From: an uncultured Fidelibacterota bacterium
GTDB taxonomy: Bacteria; Marinisomatota; Marinisomatia; Marinisomatales; TCS55
Assembly: GCA_913046805.1 (NCBI GenBank)
Contig: CAJWTA010000077.1
Coordinates: forward strand, 1-5,272
Length of the DNA: 5,272 bases
Reading direction: 5' to 3'
Positions 1-5,272 of this stretch are shown here, one piece after another. Numbering within the stretch: the first letter of the stretch is position 1; every line of letters begins with the position of its first letter. Position numbers and translations under genes: made by a program. A model generated the notes under the pieces. The model saw nothing but the letters and a program-made list of their open reading frames with translations. It was not told where the DNA came from and did no database searches.

Positions 1-52
<52 letters not shown>

Positions 53-127
53 TCATGAATTTTTTAAAAAATAAACAGTAACTCTTGTGCGAAGTTAGAC
101 GTTTTTTATTCTTAAGCCAAATCTATT

Positions 128-157
128 TTGTGATTCATCTCACACATTTTAAATAAT
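128..157 (+). promoter_or_regulatory. Candidate sigma70 promoter for the small RNA
   Basis: A -35-like TTGTGA (128-133, 4 of 6 to consensus) is followed after 18 bp by AATAAT (152-157, 5 of 6). Transcription would start near 164. In this reading the CRP site covers the -35 element, which would make CRP a repressor. An alternative is a weaker -10 TAGAGT (168-173) with a start near 178-181. That would place the CRP site about 42-44 bp upstream, close to a class II activation position. The sequence does not decide between the two. Confidence 0.35.
129..144. promoter_or_regulatory. CRP-type palindromic operator
   Basis: The sequence TGTGATTCATCTCACA has perfect CRP half-sites, TGTGA and TCACA, separated by exactly 6 bp (centre 136.5). 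This is the canonical spacing of the cAMP-CRP site. It lies between the outward-facing tRNA-fMet and the inward-facing der, where no protein gene needs a promoter on the plus strand. The target is therefore most likely the candidate small RNA to its right. Related CRP/FNR-family regulators with the same TGTGA core (for example Vfr-like proteins) cannot be told apart from sequence alone. Confidence 0.55.
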
Positions 158-191
158 CTGAAACTTTTAGAGTAAAAAGGAGTCTAATTTT

Positions 192-206
192 ATGCGAGTG
201 CGATAA
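192..206 (+). other. Five-codon mini-ORF with Shine-Dalgarno sequence
   Basis: The ORF ATG CGA GTG CGA TAA (Met-Arg-Val-Arg-stop) follows a good Shine-Dalgarno AAGGAG (177-182) with 9 nt between them. Its codons are the left arm of the hairpin at 194-205. The same AAGGAG can pair with CTCCTT at 239-244, with the pairing continuing as TAA/TTA after two mismatches, so the downstream loop could close the ribosome site. Whether it is translated is unknown. An ORF this short occurs often by chance. Confidence 0.2.
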
Positions 207-276
207 ATATTTACCAGATATCTCTTACCTCTATTAACCTCCTTGGTGTATATCGCGCTCGCTTTTTTATTTTTTT
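194..276 (+). terminator. Long-stem hairpin plus T-tract, plus-strand intrinsic terminator
   Basis: Positions 194-205 (GCGAGTGCGATA) pair with 251-262 (TATCGCGCTCGC) over 12 bp with a single G-U wobble. A weaker inner helix joins ACCA (213-216) to TGGT (244-247). The stem is followed at once by TTTTTTATTTTTTT (263-276). The T-tract is on the plus strand, so it would stop rightward transcription before it runs antisense through der. The roughly 45-nt loop is unusually large for a simple terminator. On the minus strand no T-run directly follows the stem, so it is a poor terminator for der. Confidence 0.5.
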
Positions 277-1583
277 CTAAAAGAAATTCGAATTGGAACT
301 CCCTCTAGGTCAAAACTTTCTCTCAACTTATTCTCAACAAAGCGCTTATAGCTTAACGTAATTAATTTTGGGTAGTTTGTAAAAATTACAAAAAGATGTG
401 GAGCGGAGCTAACTTGGGTCATGTATTTGAGACTGATTGCTTTGCCTTTTGTTGCTGGAGGAGATTGAAGTTTAATGATTTTTTGTAGAAATTTATTTAG
501 TTCAGAAGTGCTAATACTAGTTTGTCGTAGTTCATATATTTTAGCCGCTACTTTTAAAATACTACTTATCCGCTGCTTTGTTTTGGCTGAAGTAAACAGC
601 GCTGGATAATGCGTCAGCGATTTAAACTGTAATGACATCTCTAAAGAGAAATCTCTCATTGTATTGGTTTCCTTTTTAATCAAATCCCACTTATTTACGA
701 TTATTGCCATTCCCTTTCCCTTATTAATCACTTCATTTGTAATAGCTTTATCTTGCTTTGTAAATCCTTTATTAGCATCAATAACAACCAAGACCACATC
801 AGCACTTATGATAGCCCTTCGAGTTCTTACGTTGCTATAAAACTCGATGTTGTCATCTAGCTTACTTTTTTTTCTTAATCCAGCGGTATCAACCAATGTT
901 ATTGACTTATCATAGTATCTTAGTCGTGAGTCTATTGAATCCCTCGTGGTTCCTGCTATGGGTGTTACAATAGCTTGATCTTTTTGTAGCAGCGAATTAG
1001 TTATTGAAGACTTTCCCACATTGGGCATTCCTACTATCGCTACTCGCATACCATCCTCCGATTCAACACTTTTAGGAAGCGAGCTTATTTTAAGGCTATT
1101 TAAAACGGAATCCAGCAAGTCTCCAGTTAATCTGCCATTTAATGCAGATACTGGGTAAAGGGGATCAATTCCAAGTTCGTGAAATTGATACACCTGCTTA
1201 TCGTGATCGAGGCTATCGCACTTGTTTACAGCAAGAATGACCTTTTTACCTGATTGTCTTATTAAGTGAGCTAATGATCTATCTGAAGCCGTAGGATCAT
1301 CTTTACCATCAACCATAAAAAGAATCAAATCTGATTCAGACACTGCAGCCAAGGCCTGATCTCGAACTGCGCTGTTAAAAACATCTACATCTTCAGGTAT
1401 GTATCCTCCGGTATCAATGAACGTTAAGTGGTGACCTGACCATTCAACTTCTCCATAGATGCGATCACGCGTAATACCTTCCTCAGAGCCAACGATTGCC
1501 TTCCTCTGTTTCAAAAGCCTATTAAAGAACGTTGACTTTCCCACATTAGGTCTCCCCACAATAGCTACTTGATAATTTGGCAC
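267..1583 (-). CDS. der: Ribosome biogenesis GTPase Der (EngA)
   Basis: Der is an essential GTPase with two tandem G domains that acts in late maturation of the 50S subunit. Domain 1 shows P-loop GRPNVGKS (10-17), switch GITRD (36-40), DTGG (57-60), NKCD (120-123) and SA (146-147). Domain 2 shows GMPNVGKS (185-192), GTTRD (211-215), DTAG (232-235), NKWD (297-300) and SA (332-333). The C-terminal part, about 345-438, matches the KH-like RNA-binding domain and ends in a basic FRKK. At 438 residues it is close to the compact Bacillus form and shorter than E. coli Der (about 490). The start is GTG at 1583-1581. It is supported by the family-typical N terminus just before the first P-loop and by the absence of another usable start; the Shine-Dalgarno is weak (AAAAGA). 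It lies 15 nt after the VOC gene, so a two-gene transcript is likely. All nucleotide-binding motifs are intact. Confidence 0.97.
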   Translation of the reverse strand: MPNYQVAIVGRPNVGKSTFFNRLLKQRKAIVGSEEGITRDRIYGEVEWSGHHLTFIDTGGYIPEDVDVFNSAVRDQALAAVSESDLILFMVDGKDDPTASDRSLAHLIRQSGKKVILAVNKCDSLDHDKQVYQFHELGIDPLYPVSALNGRLTGDLLDSVLNSLKISSLPKSVESEDGMRVAIVGMPNVGKSSITNSLLQKDQAIVTPIAGTTRDSIDSRLRYYDKSITLVDTAGLRKKSKLDDNIEFYSNVRTRRAIISADVVLVVIDANKGFTKQDKAITNEVINKGKGMAIIVNKWDLIKKETNTMRDFSLEMSLQFKSLTHYPALFTSAKTKQRISSILKVAAKIYELRQTSISTSELNKFLQKIIKLQSPPATKGKAISLKYMTQVSSAPHLFVIFTNYPKLITLSYKRFVENKLRESFDLEGVPIRISFRKK

Positions 1584-1598
1584 AATTAATTCTTTTAG

Positions 1599-2021
1599 TT
1601 ATTTTTCAAAAATATATGACTGATCTTTGAAGGATTTAAATTCAAGCGCATTACCGCTAGGATCCAAAAAAAACATTGTTGCTTGCTCTCCGCTTTCACC
1701 TTGAAACCTAATATAAGGCTCAATAATAAATTCGACGTCTTTGGATCGCAACATCTCAGAAAATACATGCCACTGATCCCACTCTAAAATAACACCAAAG
1801 TGTCTTACGGGAACCATTTTACCATCAACATCGCTTTTTTCTGCACGTTGAACTTCATCTGGGCTAAGGTGAGCAACGATCTGGTGGCCGAATAAATTAA
1901 AATCGATCCATGACGAGCTAGACCTCCCTTCAAGACACTCTAAGGTATTGACATAAAAATTTTTTGCAGCTTCAAGATTATTTACTGGAAATGCTACATG
2001 AAATGGCTGAATGTTTGACAT
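1599..2021 (-). CDS. VOC-family (glyoxalase/dioxygenase-fold) protein
   Basis: This is a 140-residue single-chain member of the vicinal oxygen chelate superfamily, which binds a divalent metal in paired beta-alpha-beta-beta-beta modules and includes glyoxalase I, extradiol dioxygenases and fosfomycin/bleomycin resistance proteins. Seen: an N-terminal HVAFPV strand with His8, a LEAAKNFY helix (16-23), then a second module opening with RHFGVIL (His74). It closes with [13 protein letters not shown], in which Glu127 is the usual last metal ligand. The substrate cannot be read from sequence. The start chosen is ATG at 2021-2019, because GGAG sits 6 nt upstream of it. An in-frame TTG four codons earlier (2033-2031) has that same GGAG inside its coding sequence and is less likely. 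No signal peptide, so cytoplasmic. It is first in a likely operon with der, whose reading frame is the same and begins 5 codons after this stop. Confidence 0.85.
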   Translation of the reverse strand: MSNIQPFHVAFPVNNLEAAKNFYVNTLECLEGRSSSSWIDFNLFGHQIVAHLSPDEVQRAEKSDVDGKMVPVRHFGVILEWDQWHVFSEMLRSKDVEFIIEPYIRFQGESGEQATMFFLDPSGNALEFKSFKDQSYIFEK

Positions 2022-2048
2022 TTTTATCTCCAACTATTGTTTAAATTT

Positions 2049-2067
2049 AATTCCAATATATGGAATT
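2049..2067. repeat. Palindromic operator candidate upstream of the VOC-der pair
   Basis: AATTCCA (2049-2055) and TGGAATT (2061-2067) form perfect 7-bp arms around a 5-bp AT spacer. The palindrome sits 28 bp upstream of the VOC start codon and covers the predicted transcription start (about 2065) of the leftward promoter, a position suited to a repressor. I cannot match it to a known regulator. Confidence 0.45.
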
Positions 2068-2071
2068 CTTT

Positions 2072-2101
2072 TATATGTTTGTATCAGTGTGCTTTTGTCA
2101 A
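2072..2101 (-). promoter_or_regulatory. Candidate sigma70 promoter for the VOC-der operon
   Basis: On the minus strand a perfect -35 TTGACA (2101-2096) is followed after 18 bp by CATATA (2077-2072); a 17-bp spacing gives ACATAT instead. The -10 is only moderate, but the region is AT-rich (ACATATAAAA). Predicted start is near 2065, giving a leader of about 44 nt before the VOC ATG. Confidence 0.45.
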
Positions 2102-2311
2102 TGTTCAAATAATAGCCTGAGCGATGATTCCAAAAAATGTATTTATTAGCAGGTTTTACTGAAGACATCTGTACAAAATTTTAGAAAAAAAATAATAGAT
2201 AATCAAAATTTTTATTACCTAATTTTCTTCAAAAAAAATCTAATTTTTATATGACTATGCATCCGCAATAAAATTTTGTCGTCTTAAAATTGTTTTTTTT
2301 AACTTTTCTTC

Positions 2312-2340
2312 TTGATGGATTTTAGCAGGATTTATATATT
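2312..2340 (+). promoter_or_regulatory. Candidate sigma70 promoter for nrdJ
   Basis: TTGATG (2312-2317, 4 of 6 to the -35 consensus) is separated by the ideal 17 bp from TATATT (2335-2340, 5 of 6 to the -10 consensus). The predicted start is near 2347, leaving a leader of about 92 nt before the nrdJ ATG. The A/T runs upstream could serve as an UP element. A second, weaker pair is TTGATT (2357-2362) with TAGCCT (2380-2385). In such AT-rich DNA chance matches are common. Confidence 0.4.
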
Positions 2341-2438
2341 CATCATGCCAACCCTATTGATTATCACTTTTTTAAATGCTAGCCTAATTAACCTCGTTTT
2401 TTTATAACTGTATCCACATACCAAAAAGGAAATCTGAT

Positions 2439-4832
2439 ATGGCAGAAGCGATCGAACTAAATTTTCCATCTGGAAAAAAGAACACTGACGAAATAAACAA
2501 CATTGTTGAAGAAACGGTCAGAGAATTAACAAAAGAAGTCAACGAAAAAGATGAAAATGGCGTCCCTCAACGCTATCACATAGAAAATTATTATGATGGT
2601 GATACGCTTGGTGCTGATGTTTTAAAAAATAAATACCTTGCTCCCTGGGAAAGCCATCCCTACGAACTTTGGCAAAGACAAGCAAAAGCTCTCGCAAGCG
2701 TAGAAAAGACAAAAAAATTGCAAAAACAATGGGAAGAGAAATTTTATTCAATTTTAGAAGATTTCAAGTTTACTCCTGGGGGACGAATTATGCATGGTGC
2801 GGGCCGTGAAGACATCACAACGACTCTCAACAATTGCTATGTAGTTGGCATTAAAGATGATTCTATAAATTCCATTTATAGAACTATTCAAGAAGAAGCG
2901 CGGACTTACAAATTTGGAGGTGGTTGCGGCCACGATCTATCCGTTCTCCGCCCATCAGGTGATGCTATAAATGGTACTGGCGGTGAATCATGCGGACCTG
3001 TCGGTTTTATGAATCTTTTTAGCGAAAATACCAATACTATTGCACAGCATGGTAGAAGAGGCGCAAACATGCAGACGCTTCGAATCGATCATCCCGATAT
3101 TGAAAAGTTTATATCGATAAAGATGAATGATATTAACATGGTAAAATACTCTAATATTTCTGTGCTACTGACTCATGAATTCATGCAAGCCGTTGAAAAC
3201 GACACCGACTTTGATCTTAAGTATGAAGATAAAGTTTACAAAACGGTTAAAGCAAAAGAGCTTTGGGAAACAATTATTGATTGTGCTCATTCAAGTGCAG
3301 AACCCGGTCTTCTCTTTTGGGATACAATGACAGATTATCACAATGCCGAATATTGTAGTCCATTGGTTTCGACAAATCCCTGCGCAGAACAACCCCTGCC
3401 AGATGGAGGTTGCTGTAATTTAGGCTCAATTAACCTCGATAGATATGTTGATGATAAAGGTAACTTTAAGATTGAAGATTTTAAAGAAACCGTTGGAATA
3501 GCAACCCGTTTCCTAGATAACGTAATTGACTACAACTTGGATCGTCATGCTCTTGACACACAGAAAGAGAATGCAAAAAATGACAGAAGAGTTGGCTTAG
3601 GTATACTCGGTCTGGGTGATATGTTAGTTCGAATGGGAATAAAATACGATAGTGAAGACGCTCTTCAAACAATCGATCAAGTTATGAAGATATTTTGCGA
3701 TACAGCTTATGAGACAAGCTCTGAGCTTGCAAAAGAAAAAGGTTCATTTCCTCATTTTAAGTGGAATGGGTATAGAAAAAGCAAATTTGTAAAAAATCTC
3801 CCAAAAAGCCTACGCGATAAAATCAAAGATGATGGAATTAGAAACTCAACTGTACTTACTGTTCCACCCACTGGAAGCGGAGCAATTGTAGCGAGAGTAA
3901 CATCAGGAATCGAGCCAATCTTTGCAACTTCATATAAGAGACGCGTCAAAAAGAATGATGGATTCGGAAGAGAATTTGATGAATACAAGGTATATCATCC
4001 CATCATAGAAAAACTTTTTGGAGATGATGAGAACCTGCCTGAACATGTAGTTACAGCTCATGACATTGATCCGTATTTTAGAGTTAAGTTGCAAGGCGTA
4101 ATCCAAAAGTACATTGACTCTTCAATATCCTCCACGGTTAATTTAAAACAAGAAATCACGAAAGAAACAGTAGCGGATATCTATTTAACTGCATACAAAG
4201 CAAACCTAAAAGGAATAACCGTATATAGGGAAGGTTCACGCGAAGGTATTCTGATTACTGAAGATAAAAAAGAAAACGATAATGCCAATGCCGAAAGTCA
4301 CGTAGCTACTAATTTGTCAAATGAAAAAACTCCAAGGTTGCGACCAGTCGAAACTAATGGAATTACGCGAAGAATACGTACTGGAGAAGGCACACTGTAT
4401 ATTACAATAAATCAAGATGAGAACGGCCTGTGTGAAGTTTTTACAGCGATTGGAAAAGCTGGGGGTAACGCGGCCGCCCAATCAGAAGCAATCAGCAGAT
4501 TGATTTCTCTAGCGCTCAGATCAGGATTGGATCCAAATGCAATCGTAAAACAACTAAAAGGTATTTCTGGGCCAAATCCCACGTGGGAAGGTGGTCGTCT
4601 CATACTTTCTACTCCTGATGCAATAGGTAAAGCACTCGATGATTATTTAAAGGAGAATAGAGCAGATAATATCAGTAGCCCAGTAAAAGAAAAAGTTCGA
4701 ATTACGATGGCCCAAGAAAACACGGCTCAAGAAAATTCCTATGAGTGTAAAGATTGCGGAACTTCTGCAAATGTAGTAAATGAAGGTGGATGTTTAACGT
4801 GCAGGGAATGCGGCTGGTCAAAATGCGACTAA
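2439..4832 (+). CDS. nrdJ: Adenosylcobalamin-dependent (class II) ribonucleotide reductase
   Basis: This enzyme makes deoxyribonucleotides from ribonucleotides, using coenzyme B12 to generate the active-site thiyl radical. It works with or without oxygen and needs no second radical subunit. Seen in 797 residues: Cys133 in NNCYVV and Cys325/Cys326 in GGCCNLGS, the redox-pair regions. Asn313, Cys315 and Glu317 in NPCAE are the catalytic triad with the radical cysteine. GRRGANM (205-211) with HPDI (218-221), the phosphate-binding loop PPTGSG (476-481) and GIEPIF follow. KGITVYREGSR (about 590-600) is typical of NrdJ. A TSCPD domain spans about 645-740. The tail carries six cysteines (770, 773, 785, 788, 791, 796) in a CxxC...CxxCxxCGxSKC pattern, a zinc-ribbon-like element thought to re-reduce the active site. 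I see no N-terminal ATP-cone. The start ATG has AAGGA 8 nt upstream. It is a single-gene transcript ending at a strong terminator. No class I or III reductase gene is visible here. Confidence 0.96.
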   Translation: MAEAIELNFPSGKKNTDEINNIVEETVRELTKEVNEKDENGVPQRYHIENYYDGDTLGADVLKNKYLAPWESHPYELWQRQAKALASVEKTKKLQKQWEEKFYSILEDFKFTPGGRIMHGAGREDITTTLNNCYVVGIKDDSINSIYRTIQEEARTYKFGGGCGHDLSVLRPSGDAINGTGGESCGPVGFMNLFSENTNTIAQHGRRGANMQTLRIDHPDIEKFISIKMNDINMVKYSNISVLLTHEFMQAVENDTDFDLKYEDKVYKTVKAKELWETIIDCAHSSAEPGLLFWDTMTDYHNAEYCSPLVSTNPCAEQPLPDGGCCNLGSINLDRYVDDKGNFKIEDFKETVGIATRFLDNVIDYNLDRHALDTQKENAKNDRRVGLGILGLGDMLVRMGIKYDSEDALQTIDQVMKIFCDTAYETSSELAKEKGSFPHFKWNGYRKSKFVKNLPKSLRDKIKDDGIRNSTVLTVPPTGSGAIVARVTSGIEPIFATSYKRRVKKNDGFGREFDEYKVYHPIIEKLFGDDENLPEHVVTAHDIDPYFRVKLQGVIQKYIDSSISSTVNLKQEITKETVADIYLTAYKANLKGITVYREGSREGILITEDKKENDNANAESHVATNLSNEKTPRLRPVETNGITRRIRTGEGTLYITINQDENGLCEVFTAIGKAGGNAAAQSEAISRLISLALRSGLDPNAIVKQLKGISGPNPTWEGGRLILSTPDAIGKALDDYLKENRADNISSPVKEKVRITMAQENTAQENSYECKDCGTSANVVNEGGCLTCRECGWSKCD

Positions 4833-4838
4833 TGAGAT

Positions 4839-4856
4839 TATCTTATTTTTAAGATA
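4839..4856. repeat. Small AT-rich hairpin after the nrdJ stop
   Basis: TATCTTA (4839-4845) and TAAGATA (4850-4856) form a 7-bp stem with a TTTT loop, ending exactly where the larger terminator palindrome begins. It may help 3'-end formation or stability of the nrdJ mRNA. It is weak on its own. Confidence 0.35.
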
Positions 4857-4911
4857 TTTTACTGTAAATAAAAAAGGCCATTTTGAATGGCCTTTTTTAT
4901 TTACAGTAAAA
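4857..4911. terminator. Perfect bidirectional terminator between nrdJ and frr
   Basis: The arms 4857-4882 and 4886-4911 are perfectly complementary over 26 bp around a 3-nt TTG loop (centre 4884). The GC core GGCCATT/AATGGCC is flanked by an A-run on one side and a T-run on the other, so each strand reads as a stem followed by TTTTTT. It therefore stops nrdJ transcription rightward and frr transcription leftward. It lies 24 bp after the nrdJ stop and 11 bp from the frr stop. Confidence 0.93.
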
Positions 4912-4922
4912 AGAATATTAGA

Positions 4923-5272
4923 TTAAAATTCTTTCAACTCACCTTCTTTTGCCTCTTGAAGATCATTTAAAATTGAAATATGATTATCAGTCAATGTCTG
5001 TATTTCCGTCTCTTGCCTTCGAGATTCATCTTCAGAAATGTGCTCTTCTTTACTAAACTCTTTAATACTTTGAATTGAGTCTCTACGAACATTGCGAACC
5101 ACAATTCTTCCATCTTCAATGAGCTGGTGGACGTATTTAATTAGGTCTTGCCTTCTCTCTTCAGTTAAGCTTGGAATCGGCACCAAAACTGAATTTCCAT
5201 TATTATTCGGAGTAAGACCAAGATTGGAATCCATAATCGCTTTTTCTATAATTGGGATAAGTGTTTTTTCAA
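4923..5272 (-). CDS. frr: Ribosome recycling factor, N-terminal part beyond the right edge
   Basis: RRF binds the post-termination 70S complex and, with EF-G, splits it so that subunits can be reused. The window shows the last 115 codons and a TAA stop. About 70 N-terminal residues are missing compared with the usual length of about 185. Seen: IEKAI...SNLGLTPNNNG at the domain II hinge side, then VPIPSLTEERRQDL, the highly conserved VRNVRRD that contacts 23S rRNA, EEHISEDESRR, IQTLTD and a terminal EGELKEF, together the long helices of domain I. The reading frame continues upstream of the Met codon at 5234-5232, so that Met is internal and not the start. The gene is convergent with nrdJ and shares its terminator. 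In many bacteria pyrH precedes frr, but nothing upstream is visible here. Confidence 0.96.
   Translation of the reverse strand, partial: EKTLIPIIEKAIMDSNLGLTPNNNGNSVLVPIPSLTEERRQDLIKYVHQLIEDGRIVVRNVRRDSIQSIKEFSKEEHISEDESRRQETEIQTLTDNHISILNDLQEAKEGELKEF

Larger units (their letters stand above)
164..276 (+). ncRNA. Candidate trans-acting small RNA with intrinsic terminator
   Basis: I do not recognise a named RNA family here. The evidence is the arrangement: an operator and promoter-like hexamers, about 30 nt of A/T-rich leader, a long hairpin (arms 194-205 and 251-262), then a run of 13 T in 14 positions (263-276). The roughly 45-nt interior is pyrimidine-rich toward its 3' side and contains ACCTC at 227-231 and ACCTCCTT at 237-244. 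The second equals the anti-Shine-Dalgarno core of 16S rRNA, so the loop could pair with ribosome binding sites. The U-rich tail would suit Hfq binding. The 5' boundary is uncertain (about 164 to 180). Its 3' end overlaps the last two codons and stop of convergent der. Alternatives are a 3' UTR structure of der or an unrelated attenuator. Confidence 0.4.
2022..2438. other. Divergent intergenic region, 417 bp
   Basis: This very AT-rich gap separates the leftward VOC-der pair from rightward nrdJ. It holds a candidate promoter on each side, a 19-bp palindrome near the VOC gene, and a 13-bp imperfect direct repeat. I looked for a cobalamin riboswitch (conserved B12 box with GCCACTG) and for NrdR boxes (ACAC-WATAT-type pairs), the two expected controls of a class II reductase, and saw neither. 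The middle (about 2160-2300) is mostly A/T runs with no supported gene. Confidence 0.7.

Noticed and set aside
59..72. 14-bp AT palindrome next to tRNA-fMet
   Set aside because: It is only a T6/A6 run with flanking A and T, expected in AT-rich spacer DNA. It is not a recognisable promoter or operator.
203..240. Minus-strand similarity to the 5' region of Spot 42 RNA (AGAGGTAAGA)
   Set aside because: The match I recall is about 10 nt only. It is on the strand without a promoter or T-tract, and the remaining sequence and gene context differ from spf.
2022..2033. TTG start extending the VOC protein by four residues
   Set aside because: The extension would place the GGAG Shine-Dalgarno inside the coding sequence. 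The ATG at 2021-2019 has correct spacing to it and gives the family-typical N terminus.
2315..2407. Plus-strand 30-codon hydrophobic ORF upstream of nrdJ, starting MDFSRIYIFIM
   Set aside because: It has no Shine-Dalgarno before either Met and overlaps the candidate nrdJ promoter. T-rich DNA encodes hydrophobic residues by chance, so there is no support for translation.
2539..4603. Several minus-strand open frames of 63-78 codons inside nrdJ
   Set aside because: They are antisense shadows of a well-supported coding region and have no recognisable protein motifs.
5232..5234. Met codon as start of a 103-residue protein
   Set aside because: The frame stays open to the window edge and the residues upstream (ending PIIEKAI) match RRF, so this Met is internal.

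Overview
The window is AT-rich bacterial chromosome. It holds core housekeeping genes plus one stand-alone class II ribonucleotide reductase. The ribosome recycling factor ends in a gammaproteobacteria-like tail, the initiator tRNA body closely resembles the enterobacterial one, and there is a textbook CRP-type palindrome. These point to a low-GC gammaproteobacterium, possibly marine. The taxonomic call is an inference and is not firm. I see no mobile element, CRISPR array or phage gene.

Layout from left to right: (1) the 5' two-thirds of an initiator tRNA-fMet gene on the minus strand, cut by the left edge; (2) a 214-bp gap containing a CRP-like site, a promoter-like hexamer pair, a Shine-Dalgarno plus five-codon mini-ORF, and a long hairpin followed by a T-tract, which together look like a plus-strand small RNA gene converging on der; (3) a minus-strand pair, a VOC (glyoxalase-fold) protein followed 15 nt later by der (engA), a double-GTPase of 50S assembly; (4) a 417-bp divergent intergenic region with a candidate promoter on each side and a palindrome over the predicted start site of the VOC-der transcript; (5) nrdJ on the plus strand, an adenosylcobalamin-dependent ribonucleotide reductase with a TSCPD domain and a six-cysteine C-terminal tail; (6) a perfect bidirectional terminator shared with (7) the 3' part of frr, which runs in from the right edge on the minus strand.

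The genes share growth-related roles: translation initiation (tRNA-fMet), ribosome assembly (Der), ribosome recycling (RRF) and dNTP supply (NrdJ). The VOC protein is of unknown substrate and is probably co-transcribed with der.

The least explained part is the 53-276 region. Its strongest reading is an undescribed, possibly CRP-controlled small RNA whose terminator loop carries an 8-nt match to the 16S anti-Shine-Dalgarno sequence. This comes from reading the sequence alone and has no expression or conservation evidence behind it.
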